Assembly (NCBI GenBank): GCA_031271345.1
Contig: JAISVX010000002.1
Coordinates: 50,666-114,665 of the forward strand
Length of the DNA: 64,000 bases
Reading direction: 5' to 3'
Source of the DNA: Lactobacillaceae bacterium
GTDB lineage: Bacteria; Pseudomonadota; Alphaproteobacteria; RF32; CAG-239
Below, in pieces: positions 16,978 through 25,719 of the stretch. Both the position numbers and the translations under genes were made by a program. The notes beneath the pieces are model-generated. The model was not told where the DNA came from, ran no database searches, and saw only the letters and a list, made by a program, of their open reading frames with translations. Position 1 is the first letter of the stretch. The number at the start of each line of letters is the position of its first letter.

Positions 16978-19038
16978 ATGTCAGAGACCAACATAAACAT
17001 TGCGCATTTTGATATTGGCGCTAATCCTGTAGAAAATGTTTTAAAAAGAGACGGCACGTTAGCTCCTTTTGATAGTACAAAAATTTTTAACGCTATCCTA
17101 AAAGCCGGGACGACGACTTCAGAGTTTGGAGAAAATGAATCATGGCTCTTAACCGCTCAGGTTCTTAAGGTTATGAGGCATAAGTTTTCAGAAGCTCTCC
17201 CGTCAATTGAGCAGATACAGGATATTGTCGAGCAGGTTTTAATCTCTGCAAACCATTTTCAAACAGCTAAGTCATATATATTGTATCGCGAGCAAAGAAA
17301 GCGCAACCGAGCGGACAGAAAAGTGCTGGTTGATGTCGAAAGCTCGATTAATGAATATTTGGAAAGATTAGACTGGCGCGTTAATGCCAATGCCAACCAG
17401 GGATACTCTAACGGAGGCTTAATCCTTAATGTGTCGGGAAAGGTTACGGCGAACTATTGGCTGAGCCATGTTTATCCAGCCGAAGTCGGTGAGGCTCACA
17501 GAAACGGCGACATCCATATCCACGACTTGGATATGCTGGCGGCATATTGCGCAGGCTGGTCATTGAAGAATCTGCTTCATGAAGGTTTTAACGGCGTTCC
17601 TGGCAAGACGGAAGCCGGTCCGGCAAAACATCTTTCCGCGGCAGTCGGTCAAATGGTCAATTTTATGGGTACGCTGCAAAATGAATGGGCTGGCGCTCAA
17701 GCTTTTTCTTCGGTCGACACATATCTAGCTCCGTTTATCAGGAAAGATAATCTTTCTTACAGGCAGGTCGAGCAGCAGATGCAGGAGTTGATTTATAACT
17801 TAAACGTTCCTTCCCGTTGGGGTTCGCAAACACCTTTTACAAACTTTACTTTTGACTGGGTCTGCCCGGAAGACTTAAGAGAGACTTATCCGATGATTGC
17901 GGGCGTCGAGCAGGAGTTTACTTATGGCGATTTGCAAAAAGAAATGGATATGATTAATAAAGCTTATATCACCGTTATGATGAAAGGCGATACGAAAGGA
18001 CGTCCGTTTACTTTTCCGATTCCAACTTATAATATGACGCCGGATTTCCCCTGGGAAGATGAAAATACCGAACTTTTATTTGAGATGACCGCTAAATATG
18101 GTCTGCCTTATTTTCAAAACTTTATCAACTCGGTATTAAAACCGGGGCAGATTCGCTCAATGTGCTGTCGTTTGCAGCTGGATTTACGCGAGCTTTTGGC
18201 AAAAGGCAATGGATTGTTTGGTTCTGCGGAACAGACAGGTTCCGTAGGCGTTGTAACATTTAACTGCGCGCGTCTTGGCTATGTTTATAAAGATAACGAG
18301 GCAGGTTTGTTTGGACGCGTTGACGAGCTGATGAATATTGCAAGGGTAAGTCTGGAGCTGAAACGCAAAGTCATTTCAAGGCTGATAGACAATGGTTTGT
18401 TTCCATATACGAAGCGTTATCTCGGAACCTTGCGCAACCACTTCTCAACAATAGGCGTAAACGGTATCAACGAAATGATAATGAACTACACTGACGGCAA
18501 AGAAAATATTTCTACGGAAAAAGGGCTTAAGTTTGCGGAGAAATTTTTGGATTATATCCGCGCAAAGTTAGTTAAAATTCAGGAAGAAACCGGCAATATG
18601 TATAATCTTGAAGCAACGCCTGCCGAGAGCGCGACGTATAGATTTGCCCGCGAAGATAAAAAAAGATTCAAAGACATTATTCAGGCAGGCTCTAAAGAAG
18701 ACCCGTACTATACCAACTCTTCGCAGCTGCCGGCAGGGTATACGGACGACCCGTTTGAAGCGCTTGACCTTCAATCTTCGCTTCAAAGCAGATATACTGG
18801 CGGAACAGTGCTTCACTTATATATGAACCAAAGAATTTCATCCGCAAAAGTCTGCCGCGATTTTGTCAGAAGAGTTTTGACGAATTATCGTCTGCCGTAC
18901 ATAACAATTACTCCGACTTTCTCCGTATGTCCGAAGCATGGGTATATAGCCGGAGAGCATAAATTCTGCCCGATTTGCGACGAAGAAAAAAAGGCTGAGA
19001 AATTAAAAGCGGCAATAGCTGGAAAAGAAGTTGCTTAG
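16978..19038 (+). CDS. nrdD: Anaerobic (class III) ribonucleotide reductase, catalytic protein lacking the glycyl-radical segment
   Basis: Reduces ribonucleoside triphosphates under anoxia. The 686 residues contain an ATP-cone at about 19-110 (VLKRDGTLAPFDSTKIFNAI), the catalytic barrel with SMCCRLQL and VTFNCARLGYVYK, and the C-terminal zinc site CPKHGYIAGEHKFCPICDEE. Standard NrdD then continues into RVxGYxRPV, which carries the radical glycine. Here the protein stops at TAG after a charged helix (KKAEKLKAAIAGKEVA). The missing motif is the next ORF, in the same frame 36 bases on, with its own Shine-Dalgarno. I read this as a genuine split enzyme. Controlled by NrdR boxes upstream. Confidence 0.95.
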   Translation: MSETNINIAHFDIGANPVENVLKRDGTLAPFDSTKIFNAILKAGTTTSEFGENESWLLTAQVLKVMRHKFSEALPSIEQIQDIVEQVLISANHFQTAKSYILYREQRKRNRADRKVLVDVESSINEYLERLDWRVNANANQGYSNGGLILNVSGKVTANYWLSHVYPAEVGEAHRNGDIHIHDLDMLAAYCAGWSLKNLLHEGFNGVPGKTEAGPAKHLSAAVGQMVNFMGTLQNEWAGAQAFSSVDTYLAPFIRKDNLSYRQVEQQMQELIYNLNVPSRWGSQTPFTNFTFDWVCPEDLRETYPMIAGVEQEFTYGDLQKEMDMINKAYITVMMKGDTKGRPFTFPIPTYNMTPDFPWEDENTELLFEMTAKYGLPYFQNFINSVLKPGQIRSMCCRLQLDLRELLAKGNGLFGSAEQTGSVGVVTFNCARLGYVYKDNEAGLFGRVDELMNIARVSLELKRKVISRLIDNGLFPYTKRYLGTLRNHFSTIGVNGINEMIMNYTDGKENISTEKGLKFAEKFLDYIRAKLVKIQEETGNMYNLEATPAESATYRFAREDKKRFKDIIQAGSKEDPYYTNSSQLPAGYTDDPFEALDLQSSLQSRYTGGTVLHLYMNQRISSAKVCRDFVRRVLTNYRLPYITITPTFSVCPKHGYIAGEHKFCPICDEEKKAEKLKAAIAGKEVA

Positions 19039-19074
19039 AACTATGTTTTATTAATTGAGTTAAGGGGATTAAAA

Positions 19075-19284
19075 ATGACTGTTATCAATATGGAAAATAT
19101 AAAATTGAAAGATGAAGAAAGGCAGCCTTGCGAGATTTGGACCAGAGTTATGGGGTATCACCGCCCTGTATCCGAGTTCAATAAAGGTAAAAAATCGGAG
19201 TACTATTCGCGAACCTGCTTTTGCGAAGGAAAAGCATTGGGAAGAATGAGTTCTGACGACGCGCTTTCCGTAGCGGCAGAATAA
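19075..19284 (+). CDS. Separate glycyl-radical subunit of class III RNR
   Basis: A 69-residue protein equal to the C-terminal glycyl-radical segment of NrdD: PCEIWTRVMGYHRPVSEF then NKGKKSEYYSRTCF. The radical glycine should be Gly27 in RVMGY. In ordinary NrdD this segment is fused after the zinc site. It has its own ATG with a good Shine-Dalgarno (TTAAGGGGATTAAAA). It is in the same frame as nrdD with one TAG and 12 sense codons between, so limited readthrough cannot be excluded, but independent initiation looks far more likely. It would dock in the NrdD barrel and be activated by NrdG, encoded next. GrcA/YfiD of pyruvate formate-lyase is a known parallel for a detached glycyl-radical domain. 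Confidence 0.88.
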   Translation: MTVINMENIKLKDEERQPCEIWTRVMGYHRPVSEFNKGKKSEYYSRTCFCEGKALGRMSSDDALSVAAE

Positions 19285-19302
19285 AAACAAAAATTTGTAG
19301 AG

Positions 19303-20061
19303 TTGTCGGATATGACGTCGAAATCAGAACAAAATTTTGTTTCCAATTCAGATAACATTTCTGGCGGCTCTATTTTTATCGGCGGCGTTGAAAATTTTTC
19401 TTTGGTGGATTTTCCCGGAAAAATCGCCGCCGTTTTATTTTTAAAAGGCTGCCCTTGGCGCTGCCATTTTTGTTATAATACACATTTGCAAAAAATGGAC
19501 GGCAGGTCGGATTTTGACTGGGAGAATGTCAAAAACTTTCTTAAAAAACGCAAAGGCATGTTAGATGCGGTTGTTTTCAGCGGCGGCGAACCATTAATGC
19601 AAAAAGGCATTAACCGCGCTGTTAAAGAAGTTAAAGATATGGGATATATCGCAGCCATACACACTTGCGGCTGTTATCCAGAGAAGCTGAAGGAAGTTCT
19701 TCCCGACATCGGCTGGGTTGGGCTTGACATAAAAGCTCCTTTTAAGAAAGAGCATTATAAAAAAGCCGTCGGCGGAGTAGACAGTTTGGAGGAAGTTTCT
19801 CAAAGTCTGGATATTATAATAAAAAGCGGTATAGAATTTGAAACAAGAACAACTTGCGATCCGCGAATTTTAAGTGTAGAAGATATTTATGAAATTGCGG
19901 AGTTCTTAAAATCTAAAGGCGTTAAAAACTATAATTTGCAAAGATACCGACAGGTTCCCAGAGATAATACTCCCGATATGGAATGTGATAAATTTTTTAA
20001 TGATGTAAAGTTAGAAAAGTTTCTAAAAGATAATTTTGATAATGTTGAACTGAGAAAGTAG
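19303..20061 (+). CDS. nrdG: Anaerobic RNR-activating protein (radical SAM)
   Basis: Radical SAM enzyme that installs the glycyl radical on class III RNR. About 252 residues. The iron-sulfur motif CxxxCxxC is in KGCPWRCHFCYN, preceded by NFSLVDFPGKIAAVLF, and the SAM-binding SGGEPLMQ lies about 35 residues on. It resembles the longer NrdG2-type activases (about 230 aa), not E. coli NrdG (154 aa). The start is uncertain: TTG at 19303 or ATG at 19312, both after GTAGAG. It is 18 bases after the glycyl-radical ORF, fitting the predicted partnership. Confidence 0.93.
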   Translation: MSDMTSKSEQNFVSNSDNISGGSIFIGGVENFSLVDFPGKIAAVLFLKGCPWRCHFCYNTHLQKMDGRSDFDWENVKNFLKKRKGMLDAVVFSGGEPLMQKGINRAVKEVKDMGYIAAIHTCGCYPEKLKEVLPDIGWVGLDIKAPFKKEHYKKAVGGVDSLEEVSQSLDIIIKSGIEFETRTTCDPRILSVEDIYEIAEFLKSKGVKNYNLQRYRQVPRDNTPDMECDKFFNDVKLEKFLKDNFDNVELRK

Positions 20062-20067
20062 CGGAAC

Positions 20068-20490
20068 ATGGGTTTTGAAGAAAATAAGATTCGGGTAATA
20101 GCCATAGCGGTTATCAGAAAAAAGAATACTATTCTTGCGGCAAGATGTTTTGACAGTAAAAAAAATGAAGTTTTTTACCGTCCTTTAGGCGGAGGGGTGG
20201 AATTTGGCGAGGAACCCGAAGATGCAGTAATAAGAGAGTTCAAAGAAGAGTTGGGTTTGGATATAAAAGTTAGTAAACTTCTTAAAGTATCTAACAACAT
20301 TTTTACATTTGATGGTAAAAAAGGTCATGAAGTAGTATTTTTATTTGAAGCAGAATTTGCTTATAAGGATAATTATAATAAAAATAGCTTCGAGCAGACA
20401 GTTGATAATACTACAGAATTGAAAGTAGAGTGGTGTGACTTAAGTTCTGGCAGTATAATTTATCCTGAAAAAATCAGAGAGTATCTTTAA
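20068..20490 (+). CDS. Nudix hydrolase
   Basis: A 140-residue Nudix protein that hydrolyses a nucleoside diphosphate derivative; substrate unknown. The Nudix box is complete: GGGVEFGEEPEDAVIREF then KEELGLDI, giving Gx5Ex7REUxEExGU. It lies 6 bases after nrdG and 1 base before the NADAR gene, in the same transcript. Pairing with NADAR suggests a role in NAD- or ADP-ribose-related metabolite clean-up, but housekeeping dNTP sanitation next to an RNR is also plausible. Confidence 0.93.
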   Translation: MGFEENKIRVIAIAVIRKKNTILAARCFDSKKNEVFYRPLGGGVEFGEEPEDAVIREFKEELGLDIKVSKLLKVSNNIFTFDGKKGHEVVFLFEAEFAYKDNYNKNSFEQTVDNTTELKVEWCDLSSGSIIYPEKIREYL

Positions 20491-20491
20491 G

Positions 20492-20953
20492 ATGAGAATA
20501 ATCGAAACTTTTACGCTGGATGAAACAAGGTTTTTATCTAACTTTTACCCTCATAAAAAAGGCGGCGGTTTCTATCCTCATAAGATTAAAGTTATCTATA
20601 ATGACATCGAATTTGACTGTGTCGAAAATGCGTATCAGGCGGCAAAAAGCCTTGATAAAACTATTCAGCTTAAAATAAAAGATATGACGCCTTATGAAGC
20701 AAAAAAGCTTTCCGAGGGCGGATATGAAATCAGACCTGATTGGAAAGATGTCCGCTATGATATAATGTATGATTTAGTGTGGCAGAAGTTTTCCCGACAC
20801 CCAAAGCTCAAGAAGCTGCTGTTGGATACTAAAGACGCGGAGCTGCAGGAAGGCAACGACTGGGGAGATGTCTATTGGGGTGTCTGCGAGGGTAAGGGCG
20901 AAAATAATTTAGGCAAAATCCTCATGAAAATTCGTAATAATTTAATATATTAA
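20492..20953 (+). CDS. NADAR/YbiA-family N-glycosidase
   Basis: A 153-residue protein of the NADAR (YbiA, RibX) superfamily. Members hydrolyse N-glycosidic bonds of riboflavin intermediates or remove ADP-ribose from guanine in DarT-like systems. Family motifs present: RFLSNFYPHK, FDCVENAYQAAK, WQKFSRHPKLKKLLLDT, EGNDWGDVYWGV and GENNLGKILMKIR. The start lies 1 base after the Nudix stop, so the pair is translationally coupled. No DarT-like toxin is seen nearby, so its target is unclear. Confidence 0.92.
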   Translation: MRIIETFTLDETRFLSNFYPHKKGGGFYPHKIKVIYNDIEFDCVENAYQAAKSLDKTIQLKIKDMTPYEAKKLSEGGYEIRPDWKDVRYDIMYDLVWQKFSRHPKLKKLLLDTKDAELQEGNDWGDVYWGVCEGKGENNLGKILMKIRNNLIY

Positions 20954-21042
20954 GTTTATCCTAATATTTAGCTTGTAATAATTAATGAAATTGCTATTAG
21001 TAATAGTAAATATCAAAAGTTCCGAACATAATAAGGTGATTG

Positions 21043-22026
21043 ATGGCTGGAAAAACAGGTACAAATATAAAAAGAGTAATAAAAAAGATAATATCATGGG
21101 CGGGGTTATTTTTCTTTGTCCTCGCGGCATATATGATATATCGTCAATTATCCATATATAAGCCCGAAGAAATTAAAGAGGCTTTGTTAAGCATACCGAA
21201 TAATAATTTAATTTTAGCCTGCATAGCTTCGTTTCTGGGCTACATAGCGCTGGCGTGCTACGATTTTCTTTCAATTACATATATAAAAAAGAAACTAGAA
21301 GCATGGAAATGGATTTTAACAGGTTTTATCGGTTTTTCCGTAAGCAACAATGCGGGACACGCGGTTATTTCCGGCGGCGCGATAAGGTATCGTTTTTATA
21401 CCCGCTGGCGGTTTAGAGCTACGGAAATTTTGCGTATGATAACGTTTTCTGGTTTTACCTATCTTTGGGGCTGCTGCTTTTTGATGGTTCTTGCCTATGC
21501 GATTATATATAACCACCCGGGAGACAAATCTTCTCTTTCTGGGATAACAACTTTGGCGGTTACCATCGTATCTGGGCTTTTGCTGCTTTTATATTTTCTA
21601 ATGGTCATCTTTTATAGAAGACCGATATTTATAAAAGGCGTGGAGTTTTCAATGCCGAGTTTAAGAATGGCTTTTGCGCAAATATTTCTCGGTGCGACAG
21701 ACACAGTTTTAGCGTCGTTGGTGCTTTATTCCGTGGTAATACCTTTTGTTGATGTTCCTTTTGTATCTTTTTTAGGGGTGTTTGTTATCGCTCAAATCCT
21801 TGGAATTTACAGCCAGGTTCCAGGAGGCTTGGGAGTATTTGAAGGTCTGTTTTTATACATGCTTCCAGGCGAGCATAACCAAGCCGTTTTGTTCGGTGCG
21901 CTGATAGCGTACAGAATTATATACTATCTTCTTCCGTTAGTCGTCTCTGGAATATTGCTTGTTGTTTATGAAAGATATTTGGTCAACTTACGCTTTAGAA
22001 GAAGACAAAAACCATCGGAAGGTTAA
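21043..22026 (+). CDS. YbhN/UPF0104-type flippase-like membrane protein
   Basis: About 327 residues with roughly eight membrane helices, resembling the UPF0104 or lysylphosphatidylglycerol synthetase transmembrane region (MprF flippase half). Motifs include FIGFSVSNNAGHAVISGGAIRY (about residue 95) and SQVPGGLGVFEGLFLYM near residue 265. The catalytic aminoacyl-transferase half of MprF is missing, as in YbhN proteins, so it may flip or transport a lipid or sterol-like molecule. I start at the ATG at 21043 with Shine-Dalgarno AAGGTGA; a TTG precedes it. The stop overlaps the end of lexA by 4 bases on the opposite strand. Confidence 0.85.
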   Translation: MAGKTGTNIKRVIKKIISWAGLFFFVLAAYMIYRQLSIYKPEEIKEALLSIPNNNLILACIASFLGYIALACYDFLSITYIKKKLEAWKWILTGFIGFSVSNNAGHAVISGGAIRYRFYTRWRFRATEILRMITFSGFTYLWGCCFLMVLAYAIIYNHPGDKSSLSGITTLAVTIVSGLLLLLYFLMVIFYRRPIFIKGVEFSMPSLRMAFAQIFLGATDTVLASLVLYSVVIPFVDVPFVSFLGVFVIAQILGIYSQVPGGLGVFEGLFLYMLPGEHNQAVLFGALIAYRIIYYLLPLVVSGILLVVYERYLVNLRFRRRQKPSEG

Positions 22027-22679
22027 TTATATCTTCTAATCAAGCCGGAAAGAATACCCTGTATTTTAACCTGGGAAGCATGAAGCTTTCTTGTATAATG
22101 CTCTTCATTTTTTGGAATTAGATATACATAATCGTCTTCCTGCTTAAACTCTTTAAGAGTTGCTTCGCTGTCGTCTACCAGAGCAACGACCGTATCGCCG
22201 TTTTTTGCAACGGCGCTTTTTTTGATAATGACGGTGTCGCCGTCAAATATGCCGGCATCAATCATTGAATCTCCTTCAATAGTGAGAGCGTAATACGAGC
22301 CTCTGCTGACCATTTCCAAAGGAACGGTAATTTGGTCGTTTTCGTTTGCGATTGCTTCAATCGGTGTGCCGGCGGCAATTTTTCCGTAAAGCGGAATTTG
22401 AACAGTGGCATTAAACAAAGCCTCTTCGCGTCTTTTTTCTTCCTCGACAATTACTGAAGGTTTAAGCTTGGGGAGCCTGATAACTTCAAGCGCTCTGGCT
22501 CTGTGAGGCAGCTTTTTTATATATCCGCGCTCAACCAGTGATTCTATTAAAGAATGTATTCCAGACTTGGACTTTAGACCGATAGCGTCTCTCATTTCGT
22601 CAAAAGAAGGGCAGCACCCGGTTTCTTTAATTACTTTGTTAATAAACAGCAATAGGTTGTATTGTCTTGGCGTCAGCAT
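22023..22679 (-). CDS. lexA: LexA SOS repressor
   Basis: Self-cleaving repressor of the DNA-damage response, 218 residues. An N-terminal winged helix (LTPRQYNLLLFINKVIKETG, SFDEMRDAIGLKSKSGIHSL) binds DNA. The cleavage site is Ala103-Gly104 in GKIAAGTP, the nucleophile is Ser138 in EGDSMIDAGIFDGD, and the general base is Lys176 in EATLKEF. It is preceded by an alphaproteobacterial SOS box, so it is autoregulated. It runs divergently from lysS. Confidence 0.97.
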   Translation of the reverse strand: MLTPRQYNLLLFINKVIKETGCCPSFDEMRDAIGLKSKSGIHSLIESLVERGYIKKLPHRARALEVIRLPKLKPSVIVEEEKRREEALFNATVQIPLYGKIAAGTPIEAIANENDQITVPLEMVSRGSYYALTIEGDSMIDAGIFDGDTVIIKKSAVAKNGDTVVALVDDSEATLKEFKQEDDYVYLIPKNEEHYTRKLHASQVKIQGILSGLIRRYN

Positions 22680-22713
22680 TTTTATTTCTCCTGAAATATC
22701 AAATCTATAATTT

Positions 22714-22728
22714 GTTCTATAAATGTTC
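22714..22728 (-). promoter_or_regulatory. Alphaproteobacterial SOS box (LexA operator)
   Basis: GTTCTATAAATGTTC is an exact GTTC-N7-GTTC direct repeat, the LexA operator of Alphaproteobacteria. It lies 35 bases upstream of the lexA start, in a position to block its promoter, which makes lexA autoregulated. Confidence 0.9.
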
Positions 22729-22828
22729 TATATCGATTCTAATTAAATGTCAAGAAAATACTAGTTGAAAAAAATTTTGTATGGCGTTATATTCTAGACG
22801 AACAAAGAATTTTAACGGAATTTGAGAG

Positions 22829-24301
22829 ATGACAGCAGAAACTAATATACATAGAGATTCAAGAATAGCTAAATTAAAAACTTTGCAAGAAAAAGGATAC
22901 AATCCTTATCCATATCGTTTCAAGCCGACTGCTTTGGCGGCGGATTTGCAGGAAAAATATAAAGATCTTGAAGCGGGCATTGATACGGAAGACAGATATA
23001 CTTTGGCTGGAAGAGCAATGTCTGTAAGAAACAGCGGTATGTTTATTGATTTGAAGGATGAAAGCGGAAAGATTCAAATTTTCTGCCATAAAAACCACCT
23101 TTCCGAAGAAGATTTGGAGCTTTTGAAATCTCTTGACGTCGGTGATATTGTCGGTGTAACGGGATATATTAGAAGAACTCCGAGAGGCGAGTTGTCTTTG
23201 GCGGCTGAAAGATTTGACATCATTGCGAAAGCTTTGCAGCCCTTGCCGGAAAAATTTCATGGCTTAACAGATATGGAAGCCCGCTACCGTCAGCGTTATG
23301 TGGATTTTATTGTTAATGAAGAAAGCAAAGAGATTTTCAAAAAGCGCAGCAAAGTTGTGTCATCCGTCCGCAGATATTTTGAAGAGAAGGGTTTTCTGGA
23401 GGTCGAAACTCCTATGCTTCAGCCGATTATGGGCGGAGCGAACGCAAGACCGTTTGTTACTCATCACAATGCTTTGGATATGGATTTATATCTTCGTATT
23501 GCTACGGAGCTTTATCTGAAAAGACTTGTGGTCGGCGGTTTTGATAAAGTATTTGAAATCGGTCGCAATTTTAGAAATGAAGGCATTGATAAAAGCCACA
23601 ACCCTGAATTTACCGCATTAGAAGCATATCAGGCTTATGCGGATTATAATGATATGGCGGATTTAATAGAAGAACTGATACGTTATGTAACAAACAAGGT
23701 TCTTGGAACAACCATTATTGAGTTTAATGGAAATACAATAGATATTTCTAAACCTTTTGCCAAAAAATCAATTATAGATTTGGTTAAGGAACATACCGGC
23801 GTAGATTTTCTGGGTGTTGAAAAATTAGCGGATGCGAAAAAACTTGCAAAATCTGTTGGCGTTGACGCTGACGAATGTTCTTCCTGGGGCAAGGTAATTC
23901 AGGAAGTTTTTGACGAAAGAGTGGAGCATTTATTGGTTCAGCCGACATTCGTTATGGATATGCCGAGAGATATTTCTCCTCTGGCAAAAACCCATAGAAC
24001 AAACCCGCGTTTGGTCGAACACTTTGACCTTTATATCGCGGCTATGGAAGTAGGCGTTGCGTATTCGGAATTATCAAATCCGTTGGAGCAGAGAGAAAGA
24101 TTTGAATCTCAGGTTGCGGCGCGCGAAGCCGGTGATGAAGAAGCACAAATGATGGATGAAGATTTTATTGACGCTTTAGAGCAGGGCTTTCCTCCTTCCG
24201 GCGGTTTGGGAATGGGCATGGACAGGCTTGCCATTCTTTTAACAAACGCTCCGTCAATTAGAGATGTGATAGCGTTTCCGACATTGAGAAAAAGAGACTA
24301 G
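22829..24301 (+). CDS. lysS: Lysyl-tRNA synthetase, class II
   Basis: Charges tRNA-Lys. 490 residues (E. coli LysS 505). An N-terminal OB-fold anticodon-binding domain (YTLAGRAMSVRNSGMFIDLK) is followed by the catalytic domain with class II motif 1 (FLEVETPMLQPIMGGANARP), motif 2 (FEIGRNFRNEGIDKSHNPEF) and motif 3 (GGLGMGMDRLAILLT). This is the class II enzyme; many alphaproteobacteria carry the class I enzyme instead. The ATG follows GAGAG. The next gene begins 25 bases on. Confidence 0.98.
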   Translation: MTAETNIHRDSRIAKLKTLQEKGYNPYPYRFKPTALAADLQEKYKDLEAGIDTEDRYTLAGRAMSVRNSGMFIDLKDESGKIQIFCHKNHLSEEDLELLKSLDVGDIVGVTGYIRRTPRGELSLAAERFDIIAKALQPLPEKFHGLTDMEARYRQRYVDFIVNEESKEIFKKRSKVVSSVRRYFEEKGFLEVETPMLQPIMGGANARPFVTHHNALDMDLYLRIATELYLKRLVVGGFDKVFEIGRNFRNEGIDKSHNPEFTALEAYQAYADYNDMADLIEELIRYVTNKVLGTTIIEFNGNTIDISKPFAKKSIIDLVKEHTGVDFLGVEKLADAKKLAKSVGVDADECSSWGKVIQEVFDERVEHLLVQPTFVMDMPRDISPLAKTHRTNPRLVEHFDLYIAAMEVGVAYSELSNPLEQRERFESQVAAREAGDEEAQMMDEDFIDALEQGFPPSGGLGMGMDRLAILLTNAPSIRDVIAFPTLRKRD

Positions 24302-24326
24302 GACTAATTCATAAAGAGGCTTCGGG

Positions 24327-25664
24327 ATGAAATCGTTTTTTTACAAACTTTGGGTTATAATCAGAAATATTGGAATTATGCTGTTCTTTGTGGCTTTAAC
24401 ATTCCTGCTTCTGGAAAGTATTAAATATTATCAAAATATGTCTGAAGAGGACAGGGAGCAAGCTGTTATCTTAGTTGATGAGGAGGTCTTTATTGATGAA
24501 GATACCGGGGAAGAAATAATCGCGATAATAAAAGGCGTTGAGATTGATGAAATTGTTGTTCAGGAAGAAGCCGTCTCTGTCGATGTTAAGGAAGAAAGCG
24601 TTATAGAAGAAACTATTATTGAAGAGGTTATGGAAGAGATTGTTCCTGAGCCTGTCGTTATAATAGAAGAAACTCCGGCTGTGGTTGAAGTTGAAGAAGA
24701 ACATACAGTTGTCGAGGCAATTGCCGTTTCTTCAGATGCGGCGTCTTCAAGCCAGGATAAATTTGTTAACGACTATTTTTCTTTTATTGAAATTGCAAAG
24801 ACGTATAAACTTCCCGAAGAAGCTATCTTTGAGGAAAGCAGCGGTGTCGAGGAAGACAATTACAGCCTCTATGAAGAAGATTTGCCCCAAGACATAATTG
24901 TTGAAAGCGGCATTCATAAGGATATAAAAGATATAAAAGTCGAGCCGTCTCACAAGCCTCCGTATTTTGGTGACAAGCCTGTTATCGCAATAGTTATTGA
25001 TGACATGGGCGTGAGCAAAAAACGAACAAAAGACATAAACAGTTTAATGTTTCCATTAACGTCTTCATTCCTTACTTACGGCAATGACTTAAATGCTCAG
25101 GTTGAAGAATCTTTAAGAGCCGGACATGAAGTTATGGCTCATATCCCGATGGAAGCAAAAGGAAAAAAAGATGTTGCTCCCGATGTCTTAATGGTGTCAA
25201 TGTCAGATCATGAAGTTATTGATAAGCTTGGCAGGATGATTGATAAATACCGCAATATCAAAGGCGTTAATAATCACATGGGAAGTAAGTTTACCGAAGA
25301 TAAGTCTAAAATGTATGATGTTATGGAAGTGCTGCGCGAAAGAGGTTTGTTCTTTTTAGATTCCAGAACATCGGATAAATCTGCAGCCGAAGAAGCGGCG
25401 GATAAATATAAAGTTCCTTATGCAAACAGAAATGTATTTTTAGATAATGAAAATGATTTAAATTATATTTTGGGTCAGTTAAAAGCGGTGGAAAAACTGG
25501 CGGAGAAAAAAGGTTATGCGATAGCGATAGGACATCCAAAGTCTCAAACCTATCAGGCTCTTAAACAATGGCTTCCAACGCTTGAGGACAAAGACCTTAA
25601 GCTGGTTCATTTAAGCGAGATAGTCGACGTTTTGAATAAACACATAGAAAATAGTAGTAACTGA
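24327..25664 (+). CDS. Divergent polysaccharide deacetylase family protein (YibQ/DUF610)
   Basis: A 445-residue membrane-anchored protein. One membrane helix (about residues 13-30) is followed by an acidic Glu/Val-rich linker to about 215, then the deacetylase-like domain. Its signatures are VIAIVIDDMGVS, VMAHIPMEAKG, GVNNHMGSKFTED, LFFLDSRTS and AIAIGHPKSQTYQAL. The family has a carbohydrate-esterase-like barrel but no proven substrate; it is often near peptidoglycan hydrolase genes. The very acidic linker is unusual in length. Shine-Dalgarno GAGG lies upstream. A tRNA-Glu promoter starts 12 bases after the stop. Confidence 0.9.
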   Translation: MKSFFYKLWVIIRNIGIMLFFVALTFLLLESIKYYQNMSEEDREQAVILVDEEVFIDEDTGEEIIAIIKGVEIDEIVVQEEAVSVDVKEESVIEETIIEEVMEEIVPEPVVIIEETPAVVEVEEEHTVVEAIAVSSDAASSSQDKFVNDYFSFIEIAKTYKLPEEAIFEESSGVEEDNYSLYEEDLPQDIIVESGIHKDIKDIKVEPSHKPPYFGDKPVIAIVIDDMGVSKKRTKDINSLMFPLTSSFLTYGNDLNAQVEESLRAGHEVMAHIPMEAKGKKDVAPDVLMVSMSDHEVIDKLGRMIDKYRNIKGVNNHMGSKFTEDKSKMYDVMEVLRERGLFFLDSRTSDKSAAEEAADKYKVPYANRNVFLDNENDLNYILGQLKAVEKLAEKKGYAIAIGHPKSQTYQALKQWLPTLEDKDLKLVHLSEIVDVLNKHIENSSN

Positions 25665-25675
25665 CAAAAAAACGC

Positions 25676-25704
25676 TTGACCTAAATAATTTTTGCAGGTA
25701 TACA
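25676..25704 (+). promoter_or_regulatory. tRNA-Glu promoter
   Basis: TTGACC (25676-25681), a 17-base spacer and TATACA (25699-25704) form a near-ideal sigma70 promoter ending 15 bases before the tRNA. Confidence 0.85.
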
Positions 25705-25719
25705 TTCGCATAGTTTTAG

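Noticed and set aside
19039..19074. Stop-codon recoding (UAG as an amino acid) joining nrdD to the glycyl-radical ORF
   Set aside because: The frames match and no other stop intervenes, but the second ORF has its own strong Shine-Dalgarno and ATG, and the linker would be some 55 residues, unlike normal NrdD. Other genes here use TAG as a normal stop.
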